Part shown: piece after piece, positions 23,630-36,393 of the stretch
Position numbering within the stretch: the first letter of the stretch is position 1
How the letters are laid out: the number at the start of each line of letters is the position of its first letter
DNA from: Cannabis sativa
Taxonomy: Eukaryota; Streptophyta; Magnoliopsida; Rosales; Cannabaceae
Assembly: GCF_029168945.1 (NCBI RefSeq)
Contig: NC_083604.1
Coordinates: 5,882,812-5,946,811, forward strand
Length of the DNA stretch: 64,000 nt
Direction: 5' to 3'
The notes under the pieces: model-generated
Databases searched by the model: none
The model's input: the letters and a program-made list of their open reading frames with translations, nothing else
Told to the model about the DNA's origin: nothing
Program-made: the position numbers and the translations under genes

Positions 23630-24432
23630 AATGCAGAGAACATTATGGAAATATTTTTGTACCTTTCGGCTAGATGGTCCATTTTATTTTCTTTTTTATG
23701 CTAAGAATGTCACTAGTATTGTAATTTTCCTTGAAACTATTTAAAGTAGTAAAATCGTGGTGTTACTCGTACGTATAATTCTGTTGTTCACACGAAGTTT
23801 TGATCAAGTTGTGTTCGTTTCATATGTGCACGCATTTACTTTTTCTTTTCCATGGTACCCTAATAACCATGTAGTTCTGCAGAACAATCTGACATATACG
23901 TGTGATCATGACTCATTCACTGTATATTGACAATAAAAGAGAAATAATATTACCAAAGTTTGGAAGTTGTATTTTGGTGGGAAAAGAAAATGTAGGTAAA
24001 AAATTAAATGTGGAGAATAAAAAATAAAATCATTTTTTCCTATTTGTATGAAATTTTTTGTTTTTTTTTTGAGTACATATGAAACTTTTTGTTGATTTTT
24101 TTTTTTTCATATTTTTTCTTACATTTTTTTAACATTTTTTCTTTCACCACTAAAATCTAACTTCCAAATATTAGTGGGTCTTTTTTTACTGATTTATAAC
24201 ACACTATACCTAGCTTTTACACTACTCGTGTTGTACATTTATAAAATCATTAAATATTATGATTTTTTCTTTATAAATAAATACAAAATTGAAATGGTAT
24301 GACAATCTTAATTTCGTGTTTTATAGTATATTATACTTTTATTTAAGAAAAGAAGTCCTAAAAGTTACAAATTTGATGGGTTTTTATACCATTTCTGTAA
24401 AAATATAGTTTTTTTTCAAAATAATTATTTTA
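23630..24432. other. RPL7 3' UTR and AT-rich spacer
   Basis: The 3' UTR probably extends to near 23750-23950 (AATAAAAG near 23932). Beyond that lies AT-rich sequence with T runs and no gene. Confidence 0.5.
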
Positions 24433-25420
24433 TGAGAAAAATTTAAGAAAAAGTTGAAAAATATAAGAAAACCAAATAAAGTAACCTTAAGGTAACTAGA
24501 TGGGTAACTTTTATACTATTTTTCTCATATTTTATAATTTCTTTTTAAATTTTCCTATAAAATAACTTAACTCTTTTGAAAAAGAAAGACATATTTTTAC
24601 AAACTTATAACTAGGGCTGTGCATTTAACCCGGTGGGCCGACCAACCCGGCCAACCCAACCCGAAAATGGGCCGAAAAACCCAACCCATATGAGGCCGAA
24701 GTCCAATCGGTGAATAATATGCCAACCCGTCATTTATTGGGTCGGAATGGGGTTTAAATTTATTTGGGCCGATGAACCCAACCCAGACCGAAGCCCAATC
24801 ATAAATAAAAAAATATTTTACTTTTTTATATACACTTATCACCCTACATATAAAAGGAAACTTTACATTTTCTTCTTACCCTAACCCTAAATTCTCTCTA
24901 CCAGCTCAAAAACTCAGAGGCGCTCTTCTCCTTCTCTTACTCTCTCAATCGTTCCTTTCAAATTGAAAAAAAAAATGGTCTCTTAACCTCCTCTCTCATA
25001 TCATCTCTCACACTCGTAGGCAGCCTTCTATGCGGGATAAAGCTAAGTCAAAGGTGGTGAGGTAATCTATCTTTTATAATATCTCGGAGTTGATCAATGT
25101 AGTCTTTTTCTTTTTCTTCTTGAGTAGTTTTTGCTTTACCCAGATGATTTTCTCGAGAAATCCCATTAATGAAGTTGGAGAAAAATAAAAATGCTTATTT
25201 AGTTACTTAATCTGAAAAAAGATTGCATTTTTCTTTACATATCTATGTTGAGTAAATTTTTGATGAAACACGTTTTGAACAATGGACTTAGTAAGAATTT
25301 GATTTTGAGTGTGAGAAGTTTCTTTTTTCAATTTTGGGTTCTTACCAGAATTTTGATTGTAGTGTTAGAGAAAATTATTAATGATTCAAAAATAGTTTGT
25401 TATGTGACCTGCCATATATA
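24433..25420. repeat. Repeat copy B (uninterrupted copy of 1-989)
   Basis: It is nearly identical to 1-989, including the CTAGGGCTGTGCATTTAACC motif at 24612 and the downstream leader-like sequence. It runs on past the insertion point of copy A (ATATATAGTCAAGCC), so it is the empty site for the LTR element at 990. The match starts at position 1 of the window, so the true left boundary is unknown. Confidence 0.8.
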
Positions 25421-25835
25421 GTCAAGCCAAAGTTTTAACTAAAGATTTAATTTTTAGATTAATATTTGTTGTTTCTCAAGTTTAGTCTCTTTTTTATACA
25501 TTTATGAAATAGAACAATGTAATGATCCCACAAGCTTGTTGAAAGTAATTTTGATATTTCCTTTTTTTTATTGTTATTTTCATTAGATAAGAAAATCAGA
25601 TTAAATAGAGTAAAGTGTTTTCACTTTTTTATTATATTGAGTTAAACGAGTATGTGGTTTGTAGTCTAATATTTGTAAATAAATTTGGTGATATTGTTTA
25701 TGTTATTTTAGAAAATAATTAGATTATTTCTATTGTTTATATTATTTTTTCAGAAAGCTTTAGATGTTTTTCTTATTTATATTTTTTACGCTGTTTATTA
25801 ACATGAGATATATTTATTCGTGATATAGTTTTTGC
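25421..25835. other. AT-rich spacer
   Basis: I see no gene or repeat structure here. It may be the interior of the same repeat as copy B, whose counterpart in copy A is not in the window. Confidence 0.4.
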
Positions 25836-27566
25836 TAGGGGTGAGCATTTAACCCGTTGGGCCGACCAAACCGGCCAACCCAACCCGTTTTTGGGCTGAA
25901 ACAATCCTTTATTTATTGGGCCGAAATTAAATGGGTTATAAAAGTCCCAACCCGTGATCATTGGGTTGGTTACGGGCTGCCTTAAGTGTAACCCATTCAA
26001 CCCAACCCGAACCGGCCCAATAAACAATTTAAAGTATATATATATATATATATATATATATAACTATTACACATTTCTAACCCTAAGTCCCTAACAACCG
26101 CCTGCTTTCTCTTCATCATTCATTCTTACCAAAACAAAACCCTAGCATAGGAGAACAGCTGCCCCTTCCTTCATTCTTACAAAAAAAAAAAATACAAGCA
26201 GCTGAAGTTCTTCGTTCGCACGCACGAGTACCACCGTAGTACCTCCGCGCCTCTGCCATCGTCGTTGCCTTGCCGGAGGCCGTGCCTGAGATAACACCGC
26301 ATGTAAGTTCTCTTATCTTCTCTAATCCTCTTGTTCTTTTCTCTTTTTTCTTCTTTGCTGAAACAAGAATGAGTCTTTTTTTTTTCTATTCTGTGTTGCT
26401 TGAAGTATCTAAGCCGATGCAAGAGTTTGTTGTTCAGGTGGCCATTGAATCGTCGATCGTCGTAGAGCCTACTCAGTACTACAAACTCAGGTCTTGATCT
26501 AAACTTTCTTCACCTTATTTTTATTTTCTAATGAACAAAATAATATGATCTGGATGTTTATTGTTTAGGTCTTAATGTTTGTTGTTTGTTGTTCAGGTCT
26601 TCATATTTATTTGTGATTAAAAACTGTGTTGGAATATAATTTTTTTTTGTTATTGAGTTTGTTTTATTTTATTTAGTTATGATCAGGTTATTTTTTGTAG
26701 ATAATTTTAAGCTAGGAACTAAAATGTATTGCTGATTTTTTTTAATCTTTGTAATGTTTGATTAATATAGTAGTGTATATTAATATTGTTTTTGATGTTG
26801 GTACTGGAAACTGATTTAATTTTATTTATAATCTGACTTTTTTATGTATTATTTGACATTTGATTATCTTTTGTACTAATTTTTTTTTTTTATTTTTGTT
26901 TGAGTTGTGTATTTATTTATTTATTTATTATTTGTAATCTTCTCTTTTTTAGAATTATAATTGTTTTGCTAACTCAAACTTGGGTGCTTCAGAGGATTCA
27001 AATGAGTTAGTATTTGGATGAAATTCAAATTTATGATAATTTTCTTCATGAATATTGAACATAGTCATTTATTATGTCATGGTTATTTGTTTATAATAAT
27101 TTTACTATTTTTTTTTATAATTGTAGAAAATAAACTCAAGGTGAAGGAATCATTCCCAAAAGCAAAAATTATTGACGTTGAGACTTGAGATTGTTGATTA
27201 AGGCTGATGTAAAAATTGATTTAGTTTTGTTTAAGTTTGTTATGGACAATTTTAATAGTTTTTAAGACTTTAGATCACTGTAATATTTGATCCTTGATAT
27301 TATGTTACTTTGGATGAATTAGTTTACATTTGAAATTTTAATTTTTTCAGTATGCATTTGGTTACATTTAAATCTGATTTAATTTTGTGTTGAAATAAGG
27401 GTTATAACCCGACCCAACCTAAACCAACCCAATTCATAAAAGAGAAAATGGGTTGGGTTAGATAAATTTCAGTATGTGAATGGGTTATAAATTTCTAGGC
27501 CGATGTTATTGGGTTGGGTCATTGAAATACCTTCAACCCGGCCAACCCAACTCATGCTCAGCCCTA
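25836..27566. mobile_element. hAT-like non-autonomous element with imperfect terminal repeats
   Basis: The left end TAGGGGTGAGCATTTAACCC and the right end (read inward TAGGGCTGAGCATGAGTTGG) form imperfect terminal inverted repeats, both followed by AACCC/GGGTT-rich blocks. A TA microsatellite (26037-26061) and a leader-like GC-richer region with CCCTAA words and a donor-like CGCATGTAAG near 26300 follow. No transposase ORF is visible. I could not find an 8-bp target duplication, so the ends and family are tentative. Part of the interior (26893-27075) recurs at 21661-21870. Confidence 0.55.
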
Positions 27567-27643
27567 ATTATAACGTACACGATTATGAAAAAATTTGGAT
27601 TAAAAAATTCTTAAAGATACCAAAACAGTTAGTAGTTACATTA

Positions 27644-28086
27644 GGTGATGTTTGGTTCATTGTAATGGTAATCGTAAGGCATGGTAATTAATGAATAAGT
27701 CCATCACATTGTTTGTTTTTCCTTTTAACTTTTGTAATACATTACAACGTAATGCTTATTACATTAAGTATTGTAATGATGATTAAATACTAATACCAAT
27801 GTAATTCCCATTTACACTCTATTACAAAGAAAAAAAATAATATTTTAATAAGATATAATAAAAAAAGTAAAAGTCTGTATTATCCTTTTTTTTAAAAAAA
27901 TATTTTATAATTTTATAATAAAAGCAATAATGTTATTTTAGTCAATACACATATTATTCTATTATATTCTTATGCCAAACCAAACACAATAATTCTGATT
28001 ACAATGCTTATTCTAGCTACAAATAATCAATTTCTATTACCATTCTTATTCCATTACATTACCATTACATCAAACTAAACACCACC
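27644..28086. mobile_element. MITE with ~30-bp terminal inverted repeats
   Basis: The left end GGTGATGTTTGGTTCATTG and the right end (inward GGTGGTGTTTAGTTTGATG) match over about 30 bp with a few mismatches. Inside are repeated ATTAC/GTAAT words and no ORF. Length is ~443 bp, as in Tourist/PIF-type MITEs. The target duplication is not clear. Confidence 0.7.
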
Positions 28087-28859
28087 AGTGCGTAGGGTAT
28101 ATCATAAAAATACCTTATAATAATTAAAAAAAAAATTAACAACAATAATATATAATTAGATAATATAATTTAATATTATTAGATAGTGAAATAATTTTTT
28201 TAAAATCTTATTTATTTTATTTTTTATTATATTAAAATAATTAAATTAGCTGCGTGAAAAACGGCTAAATTACTTAGCTATATTATAAACACAAGAAAAG
28301 AGCCTATATAGATATAGTAGTCGTGTAGTCAATATTGAGAGTGTCACCCTAATATTTAATAATGGGTCAAGAAAGGTTGGCGAATTATGTAGAAAAATAT
28401 ATGATATGTAGAGACTAGACTATAGAGCCAAGCCAAAAAGAAAAATGAGTGATTATTATGCCTAAAATAATACCCTCTTCAATCTTCATGATCACTTAAT
28501 TATTAGTATACACATTTGTAGTAGAAGATTATAATATAAAGTCTTTGAAGTATACGTGCGTACGAAGACAATTCAACTTTTGCAAACACAACTATATATA
28601 TTATTATTTAGACAAAAGTTTATGCATGCAGTCGTCCAAGCACTCATATTTATATATAAATAAATATATATATATTATATTTGTGTTTTTTCTTTACCTT
28701 CCATATATATAACATAGAGACAGCTACCTATGAGGTTAGCCTAAAAGCAATAACCATTGAAATGGTATCTAATAGCTCACTAATCGAGTGCTCTTACACT
28801 AAAGATAAAGGGTAAGTAATTTACTAAAGTTGTTGGATGTAAAAATGTATCAGTAGGAG
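28087..28859. other. AT-rich spacer
   Basis: It contains TA-rich runs (28590-28720) and no ORF or RNA gene that I can support. The last eight bases, AGTAGGAG, are the target duplication of the next element. Confidence 0.4.
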
Positions 28860-29200
28860 CAGGGGCGGACCCACATAGAGGCGAGGTGGGACAGTCGCCC
28901 ACCCTAAAAAAAAAATTGGGAAAAAATATATATGCATTTTAGTTAGTTACAACATATATTTATAAATAAAAGTGATATCTATACACATAAAATAAGCTTT
29001 GGTATAATGGTAAAGTCATTTCATGCATCTAAAGGAGGTCATTAGTTCTAATTCTAATCCCAGTAAAAGCATATTTAATTTATATTAATTTTTAATATGT
29101 TATGCAATATAGAAAAATAAAAAAAACACACCGCCTCACTTATAAAAAAAACGTGTCGCCCTCCCCTCCCCTCAATTTAAATCCTGGGTCCACACCACTG
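28860..29200. mobile_element. hAT-type MITE with 8-bp target duplication
   Basis: The left end CAGGGGCGGACCCA and the right end (inward CAGTGGTGTGGACCCAGG) are terminal inverted repeats of the CAGGGGCGG type common in plant genomes. The flanks AGTAGGAG (28852-28859) and AGTAGAAG (29201-29208) form an 8-bp target duplication with one mismatch, as expected for hAT. No coding sequence; 341 bp. Confidence 0.75.
28994..29064 (+). other. tRNA-like (SINE-head-like) sequence inside the hAT MITE
   Basis: AGCTTTGGTATAATGGTAAA resembles a tRNA-type A box (TGGTATAATGG). A weak B-box-like AGTTCTAATTC lies about 40 bases on. It does not fold into a proper tRNA by eye. It could be a relic of a tRNA-derived SINE or a chance likeness. 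Confidence 0.35.
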
Positions 29201-29208
29201 AGTAGAAG

Positions 29209-30889
29209 AGCGTTCCACCTAAAGAGAAGCACATGCATGAGCAGTAATAGACGAAGCAAAAATAAAAATGTAATTTGAGTAAGGCAAATATTATAACACT
29301 ATAACTTACTATATATAATTATAATAATATATTCTTGTAAATCTTATATATTTTTTCAATATGAGACATGCATCAGTTTCTTAATGACTAAGGATTATTT
29401 GTGTCTAAATTTATTTTGCATCATTATAATTTGTTTGGATACTATGTTTAAAAGAAAAATTAACCTTTTTTTTTTTTTTTATACTTTTCAATGTTGTGCT
29501 TCATAAAAAAATTATATAAAAAAAATTAGAATTAGGTTAATAGATTCAATTTTTATCAAAATATTTTGCTGAATTTGGAACTCCTCATAATACTGAAATT
29601 AGATCAAATCATCTAAAAAATACAATTAAATTATTAAATACAATATCTAATTATCAAATAATTAATAATATAAAATATTGTATTTAAAAATAGACATCTC
29701 CTATAAATACACGATGATGAGTCAAATGAGATAATTTGTGTAGCAAATAAAACAAAAGCACGTTAGAGTGATGATGTTCAATCATAAGTTTTGAACAAAG
29801 AAAGAGCTATAGCATACTAAAAGACATTATTAATAATGTGCACTATGAGAAATGCGGAAACACTACCTAACACACACGTATACATTCTTCATAGGGCCCT
29901 CTTATCTCTTTCTTCTCTGAGCTCGCGTTCTGGAAGAAGGAAATGAAGGAACCGAGAAGAAAGTATCAGCAACAACCGGTTTTATTACGGGACAGCTAAT
30001 GATGTTCATATTGATCTATTATGTGCCTCTGCATATCTAGCATTGGGTAGATCTCATACAATAACTGTCTTAGCTTTGATCTTTTTTGTTTTATTTCTTC
30101 TGGAACAATCATATTGGTGTAATTAAGTATTGATTCTTATATAACTATAACAATATTTAGAGAATATTAATAATCAATCGCAAAACAATACGTTTAGAAA
30201 GTATTAAATAACACTGGTGACTAATAACATTCGAATGTATATATTTCATACTCAACTATTCAAATGTATATACCAATACTCCCCATTTGTACATTATTCA
30301 AACTCATCCCAAACTTGATGATGACCTTGTGGATAAGGCGAAAATGACCCTAACACTAAACGTTATTCTTCTTCTTATTATTATTAAATTAGCTTTTGGA
30401 TGGACGACTTTTTTTTTTTTTTTTTTTGAAAACTGGATGGACGACTTTTTCATATTGATTTTACATGCAAGTAGGGTTTATTTTATTTTGGGTATTCTCT
30501 ATTATTTTATATACTAAACTTCAGTTTAAAATAATTATAGATAATTTTCGATTTATAAATTGGAATAAAAAAGAAAATCTTTTTTAAAATTTATTCAGTA
30601 ATAAACTAAAATAGTATTTGAGTTTTAATTAGTTTTTTTTGCCAAGTGCTTGTCGGAAGAATCAAAACTTTTGAAGTGATTGGTATCAAGATTTTACTAA
30701 TTAATATACAAAATAGAAAATTACACACCTAAAGTCATTAAGAAAATTAAACTAAAATTAATTGTTATCTAAGATAACAAATAAACTATTGTGAAGTGCT
30801 CTATATAGCTGTTAGAGTTTTTCCTTTCCATATGTTTGAAATTCCTTCAAATTCCATCTTCTTCTTCGATTAGTTATCCTTCATGAACT
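29209..30889. other. AT-rich spacer
   Basis: I see no supportable gene. A less AT-rich patch near 29890-30000 has a tiny ORF ([18 protein letters not shown] at about 29943) with no recognised homology. Confidence 0.4.
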
Positions 30890-33800
30890 CATATAAGTGC
30901 CATCATATCAACTGTCAATTACCCATTTTTTTCTCTATGATCTCCATGTTCTTATGGCTAGTTTATGCAACTTCAAGCCTATTTCAAATGCTCAACATAA
31001 GGTCAAACAACTCCATACTGCCTCTACACCAAATTCAGACCATCCTCAAGTAATACAATCGGTTGAATCTCTTTTGGATAAACTCTTTGCAAATGAAGAA
31101 CAATATTGATAACAACAGTCTCATGTTGATTGGCTACAATTTAGAGATCGTAACACAAAATTTTTTCATGCTAAGGCAACTGCTAGAAACTCTAATAATA
31201 AAATCAAGTCTTTACTGGATGCAAATGGTAATATTTGTTGGGTTTTATACCCTAAATAAAACTCTTTACAATCTGATTAGTTATCAATATATATAAGAAA
31301 GTTGAAGTGATTGATGTTTGCATGAATTTTACATGCTAATGGATTAATATGTTTATTACTTTTACACACAGAATCAGTTAAATCCAGATCATATGCTTAT
31401 TCACAATTACAGTATCGTCAACACAGTGGAATGTGATTGTGATCATATGAATCAAAAGAATCGGTCCCTGTTTCATCAGTGTTATTGGATTTACACTAAT
31501 GTGATAATCAGCGATGATGTGTACTTACAATTGGAGTAAGTGTTATGTTCTTTCCAGGACATCAGTAAAGTATACTAGTTTCGAATGTATGGAGTATACA
31601 TTGGACTGGACCGATATTGCAACTAAGTTAAGATATTACAAACTTACCGTTATATATATCTTTCCAAGTCAATATCAGTAGTTGATCTTAAGATTAAAAG
31701 AATCTAAATCCTGATATGCTTAGGCTCAACTGAGTGCTATTCATGTTCTTTGATTTATTAGTTAAGCCTACTTTTAGGTCAGGGTGATACTTATATTTTG
31801 GGAACATGATAGTATGATTGAGTGGGAGTGTTGTTCATAAATATGGAATCTATAGCTTCCACTGGTGTATAGAAGTCAAGTGATGATTCCCTTCGAGCTT
31901 AGCAAATAGAAGTAAATGGATGAGCTCTTGTTTAACTGACTAATTATTAGATCACTAAATACCATTTACAGGTAGCTAAGTGTTTTAAGGGGCGAAATAC
32001 ATTGAGGGGTGAGAACGGTAAAGAAATCTCATCTCGATGTAGATCATCTATATAGAGGATCTTTAAATCGCAATAAGATTATAACAATGGTTAAATGAGA
32101 TAGCATATTGATATCGTGGAACATACAATATGCTCTATATAAGTCTGAGAGTGCAATTCTAAGTTCTAAGAGTGGATTCAACGAAGAATTAATAAGTAGT
32201 ACTAGTAATTTACTTGGTAAATTTGGTTCACTTATTGGAAGCTCACCATATAGATCCATGGTCCCCATTCTAGTTGAGAACATTCTGCTTGTAAGACTCA
32301 TTAATTGATTCGTGATTGATCAATTATAATTTTAAAGTTAGACTATGTCTAATTTTATGAATTTTCACTAAGCAGGGGTGAAATTGTAAAGAAAAGAGTT
32401 TCTAGGTTTATTTATTTATTAATGGACTTTATATGTCTAATTAATAATTAAATTAAATGACAATATTATTTAATAATCTATTTTAGTTATTAAATAATTA
32501 GTTTTGGCATTTAAAAGGTTAGAATTGGAAAATTGGCATTTTTGAGAAAATAGAAATAAAATTTGTTAAAACTGCAAAATCAAGTGGGGCCCATAAACTA
32601 CACCATGGCCGGCCACTTATTGTGGGATTTCAAATTAATATTTTCATTATTTTAATGCCAAATAATTCCTAACCTAAACCTAGTAGTTGCCTATAAATAG
32701 AAAGTGATGGCTCAGTCAAATCACATGCTTTTCATTAGTTTTCTGACAGAAATTTCTCTCTTCAGAAAAATTGAGCCTTCCCCACTTTCTATACCTGGCC
32801 GAAACCCTCTCTTCTCTTTTCCCTTCATCAATTTCGACCCTAGTGTAAGAGTGAATGCCCACACACAACAAGCAGTAACTCAATCATAGATTGGAAGACT
32901 GTGAATGATCAAACTTGAAGAAGAAGGACATTCGGGCTCAGATCTTGATTATACTCTGCTACAGAAAGGATATGAGGGTTAGAGATCTGAGCGGAAGGAG
33001 ACATTAATTCCGCTGCATCAATGTAAGGTTTTCTTAACTTTATATGTGTTTAATTTATCGTTTTAGAAAGTTCATATTTAGGGTGTTTAAACAACATACT
33101 TGTGAGTAGATCTAAGATCCTGGTAAAATAAATTCCAACAATATTGTCATCAAGAGAAGAAATTTCAGACATTGTTTCCTCTTATTTTGAACAAATCTTT
33201 ATTGCTATGGAGGAAGATCATTGGGCTATTATCACATGTGCTATCCATCATTCCATCTACAATTACAGCTGAGCATAATGACTTTTTGTTGAAGGAATTC
33301 ACATCGGCTGAGGTTCTTATTGCATTGAACAATATGGGTTCATATAAAAGTCCAGGTATATATGGCATGGCAGCAATATTTTATCAACATAATTGGCATA
33401 TTATTGGTAAATTAGTTTCTAAAGTTATTCTTCATGTGCTAAATGATAGTGGTAATCATGTTGCTTTTAGTAAGACCTTGATCACCTTGATTCCCAAAGT
33501 TAAAAGGCCTCAAACCATGAAATATTTTTTTGTCTAATAAGTCTCTGTAGCGTCATTTACAAGTTGATCTTCAAAATGTTGGTTATTCATTTAAAAGATG
33601 TTCTCCCTCATGTCATCTCTGAGACTCAAAGTGCCTTCCTCCCTACTAGACCGATAATAGATAATATGCTGGTGGCTTTTGAAATGGTCCATAGTTTGAA
33701 GCATTGAAAGAGAGGTTCCAAAGGATATGTTGCACTCAAACTAGATATGAGTAATGTTTTTGATCGGGTGGAATGGTCTTTTTTAGCAGCTGTTATGGGG

Positions 33801-34970
33801 AAAATAGGCTTCAATATCAGATGGATCTCTCTCATCATGACGTGTTTACACACAAATACCTTTTCTTTTCTCATTAATAGTTCAGTTTCAGGTTCTGTAA
33901 TGCCGCATAGAGGATTACGTCAAGGGGATCCACTCTCTCCATATCTTTTCCTAATTTTTTCTGAAGGTCTTTCTAGACTATTAAAATTTGAGGAAAAAAT
34001 AGGAAGGCTTAAAGGGTTGGTTGTTTCTTGTAGATCTCCATCTATATCTCATCTATTCTTTGCAGATGATAATCTTCTTTTTTGCCAAGCAGATAATCGT
34101 TCTTGTGGGGCAATCAAGCGTGCATTATATATTTATCATCCTGCTTCAAGCCAAGAGCTTAACTCAGATAAATATGTCATGTCTTTCTCGCCAAACACTT
34201 CAAAAGCTGGAAAAATTCCTTCCAGCAAATCCTTGGGATTCATATTAGTGAGTGCCATGAGAAATATCTAGGCTTACCTGCTTATTCAGAGAAGGATAAA
34301 AAACAATTATTTGGTGATATTAAGGAAAGAAAATAGAAATTAGTGCATGCTTGGAATGATAAGCTCTTTTTCAATAGGAGGGAAATAAGTTCTTTTGAAA
34401 GCAGTTGTTTAATCTATTCCAACATATGTCATGAGTTGCTTTAGACTTCCTTCTACTTTTGTCGATAACTTGAGCAAATAATGGCTAATTTGGGTAAAGT
34501 TCGGTCACATATAAGAAGAAGACTCATTGGAAAAAATAGAAATTTCTCTGTAAAACTAAAATAGATGGTGGAATGGGGTTTAGATCATTTTTTTTTTCAC
34601 TTTAACCAAGCTTTGCTAGCAAAACAAGCTTAAAGAAATATTCAATATCCCAATTCTCTTCTTAGTCGTTTATTAAAAGGGATGTATTTTTCTAACAATG
34701 ATTTCTTGGCTGCTAAGAGTGGAGGCATGTCTTCACTAACTTGGCAAGGAATTTGTTGGGGTTGTGATTTATTAATGCAGGGAATGCGGTTAAAAGTGGG
34801 TGATGGTGATCATATTTGGAGTGGAATCGATCCATGGATTCCATGAAACGATCTTTACTCAAGTTTCCACATATATAACTATTAGTAAAGAATGGAATCT
34901 GAGTCTTTTGCAGCAAGATTTCTCTCCAGCAGAACAACATTATATTTTAAGTTGCTATTACAGGAAAGTA
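30890..34970 (+). pseudogene. Decayed LINE (non-LTR retrotransposon), split by a solo LTR
   Basis: The first part (to 31235) ends with translation like [19 protein letters not shown], the linker before plant LINE reverse transcriptases. After the solo LTR (31236-33140) the frame resumes with [15 protein letters not shown]. It then shows RT motifs: [42 protein letters not shown] and the FADD box (ISHLFFADDNLLF). The C-terminal region with WQGICWGCDLLMQG and VGDGDHIWSG (about 34740-34830) follows. Stops and frameshifts break it at many points, and the endonuclease domain upstream is not recognisable. The longest open piece is 33747-34271 (174 codons). The element is dead and predates the LTR insertion. 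Confidence 0.85.
31236..33140 (+). mobile_element. Solo LTR of the 1.9-kb Copia family
   Basis: The 1905-bp sequence starts TGTTGGGTTTTATACC and ends TTCCAACA. It is clearly related along its whole length to the LTRs at 5097 and 13272, but more diverged. It is flanked by the exact 5-bp duplication ATATT (31231-31235 and 33141-33145) and has no interior. This is the product of recombination between the two LTRs of a full element. Small ORFs in it are not genes. Confidence 0.93.
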
Positions 34971-35579
34971 ACGTAAAAATAATATTTTTTTTTTCTGAAA
35001 AAAGAGTAAAAATCTATAAAAAAAAATAGAATCCATATAAATATAGATGAAAAAATTCGTAAAACTATATTTAAAAAAATTTCTGATTTTGAATTTGAAG
35101 TGTATTGTGTAATTTTTTTTTTTTTAAAAAAAAAAAAAAATTTACACCCGGTACTATTTTTTCTAATTTTATTGTTGCACACTATTTGATACTTTTTTAC
35201 TGCTTCAATTTATACTAGGTGGTATATTGTGTTTTGTTGAGAAAAAAATTGTTCCATTTTAATCATACTTGCCAGTTCATGGTTTTATCAAATCTTTTTA
35301 ATATATTTTAAGTTTTAAAAAGTTTTGATTTGATTGATGTTATCACTTTTTGTGACAATTCTCTTTTATTTTTTTATTTTCTTTTACTTAAAATTGATGA
35401 TGAAAAAGATCATACCCAAAACATATACGTTTTCATTTCAAATTTTGATCATCTTTCTGATTCTTTCTCTCTCCCTGTTCATCTTCTTCATTGTAGGTTT
35501 TTTTTTTTTTTTTTTTTTTTTTTGTGTTTCAAAATCCTTGGAGTTATTATTTTTTTGTTTTACTATCTTCTTTCTCAAT

Positions 35580-35636
<57 letters not shown>

Positions 35637-35801
35637 AACATATAAATTTTTTATTTTATTTCTTGTTCAGTTCATCTTCTTTTTATTTTTATTTTTTTAG
35701 TTTTTTTAATTTTCAATCATGCTTTTAGAAAAGATAAGAGTGTGGTTTTTTTATTCCGATTTTTCAAAACTGGTCTTGCAAATATAGCCACTATTGCATC
35801 T
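34971..35801. other. Low-complexity spacer with CT microsatellite
   Basis: It contains poly-T/A runs (35115-35145, 35500-35522) and a (TC)n microsatellite at 35583-35632 of about 25 units. The ORFs here are artefacts of these runs. From about 35730 it belongs to a local duplication (see 40936-42000). Confidence 0.6.
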
Positions 35802-36325
35802 TGTGGGGTTTATGTATAGTTGCAAGTATTAGTTAAGTCAGTTATTTTTTTCAGTTGTAAACTTAGACAGTTATTTCTGTTATTTTTGTTTGTTTGTTTG
35901 TACTCTCAGCCTATGTATATAAAGGCTTGTGTTATGTAATTGTGAGTTGTAACAGAAAGAGAGAGTTCATGTGGTGAGCTGAGGGGTTCACATTGAGTTG
36001 TAACAGAGCATGATTAATTCCAATTCATGTCTCTCGAGTGTCTAAGTTTTCTGGTGTAGGAGCAAGACTCCATTTAGTGTGTTTGCTGTATGTTGTTATT
36101 GATCCACTGAGCTACATTCATAATAAGAAAGGCAGAGCCTCAAGGCAGTTCCTCCCAAGGATTAGATCCAAGTGCTAATTCACTTGTGATTGAAGCTTGT
36201 AATCCGGTTGTGTTCTTTCTTTTCTTGCTTCTGGTTTATTGGTTGTTTTTTTGGTTTATGTTATCTGTTCTACTGGTTTAATTTGATCTGGTTTTATGTT
36301 CTTGAATGGTGATTGAATCACCACA
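35802..36325 (+). repeat. 5' LTR of Copia element
   Basis: The 524-bp LTR has a TATA-like ATGTATATAAAGGC near 35914 and ends in CACCACA just before the primer site at 36328-36344. Confidence 0.9.
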
Positions 36326-36393
36326 AATGGTATCAGAGCACAGGTTGCATTTGAGGATTCAAGAACTGTGAAGATCAAGCTTGAAGAACAACA

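Noticed and set aside
35330..35645. Plus-strand ORFs of about 100 aa ending in Ser-Leu repeats
   Set aside because: They are produced by T runs and the TC microsatellite; no domain is seen.
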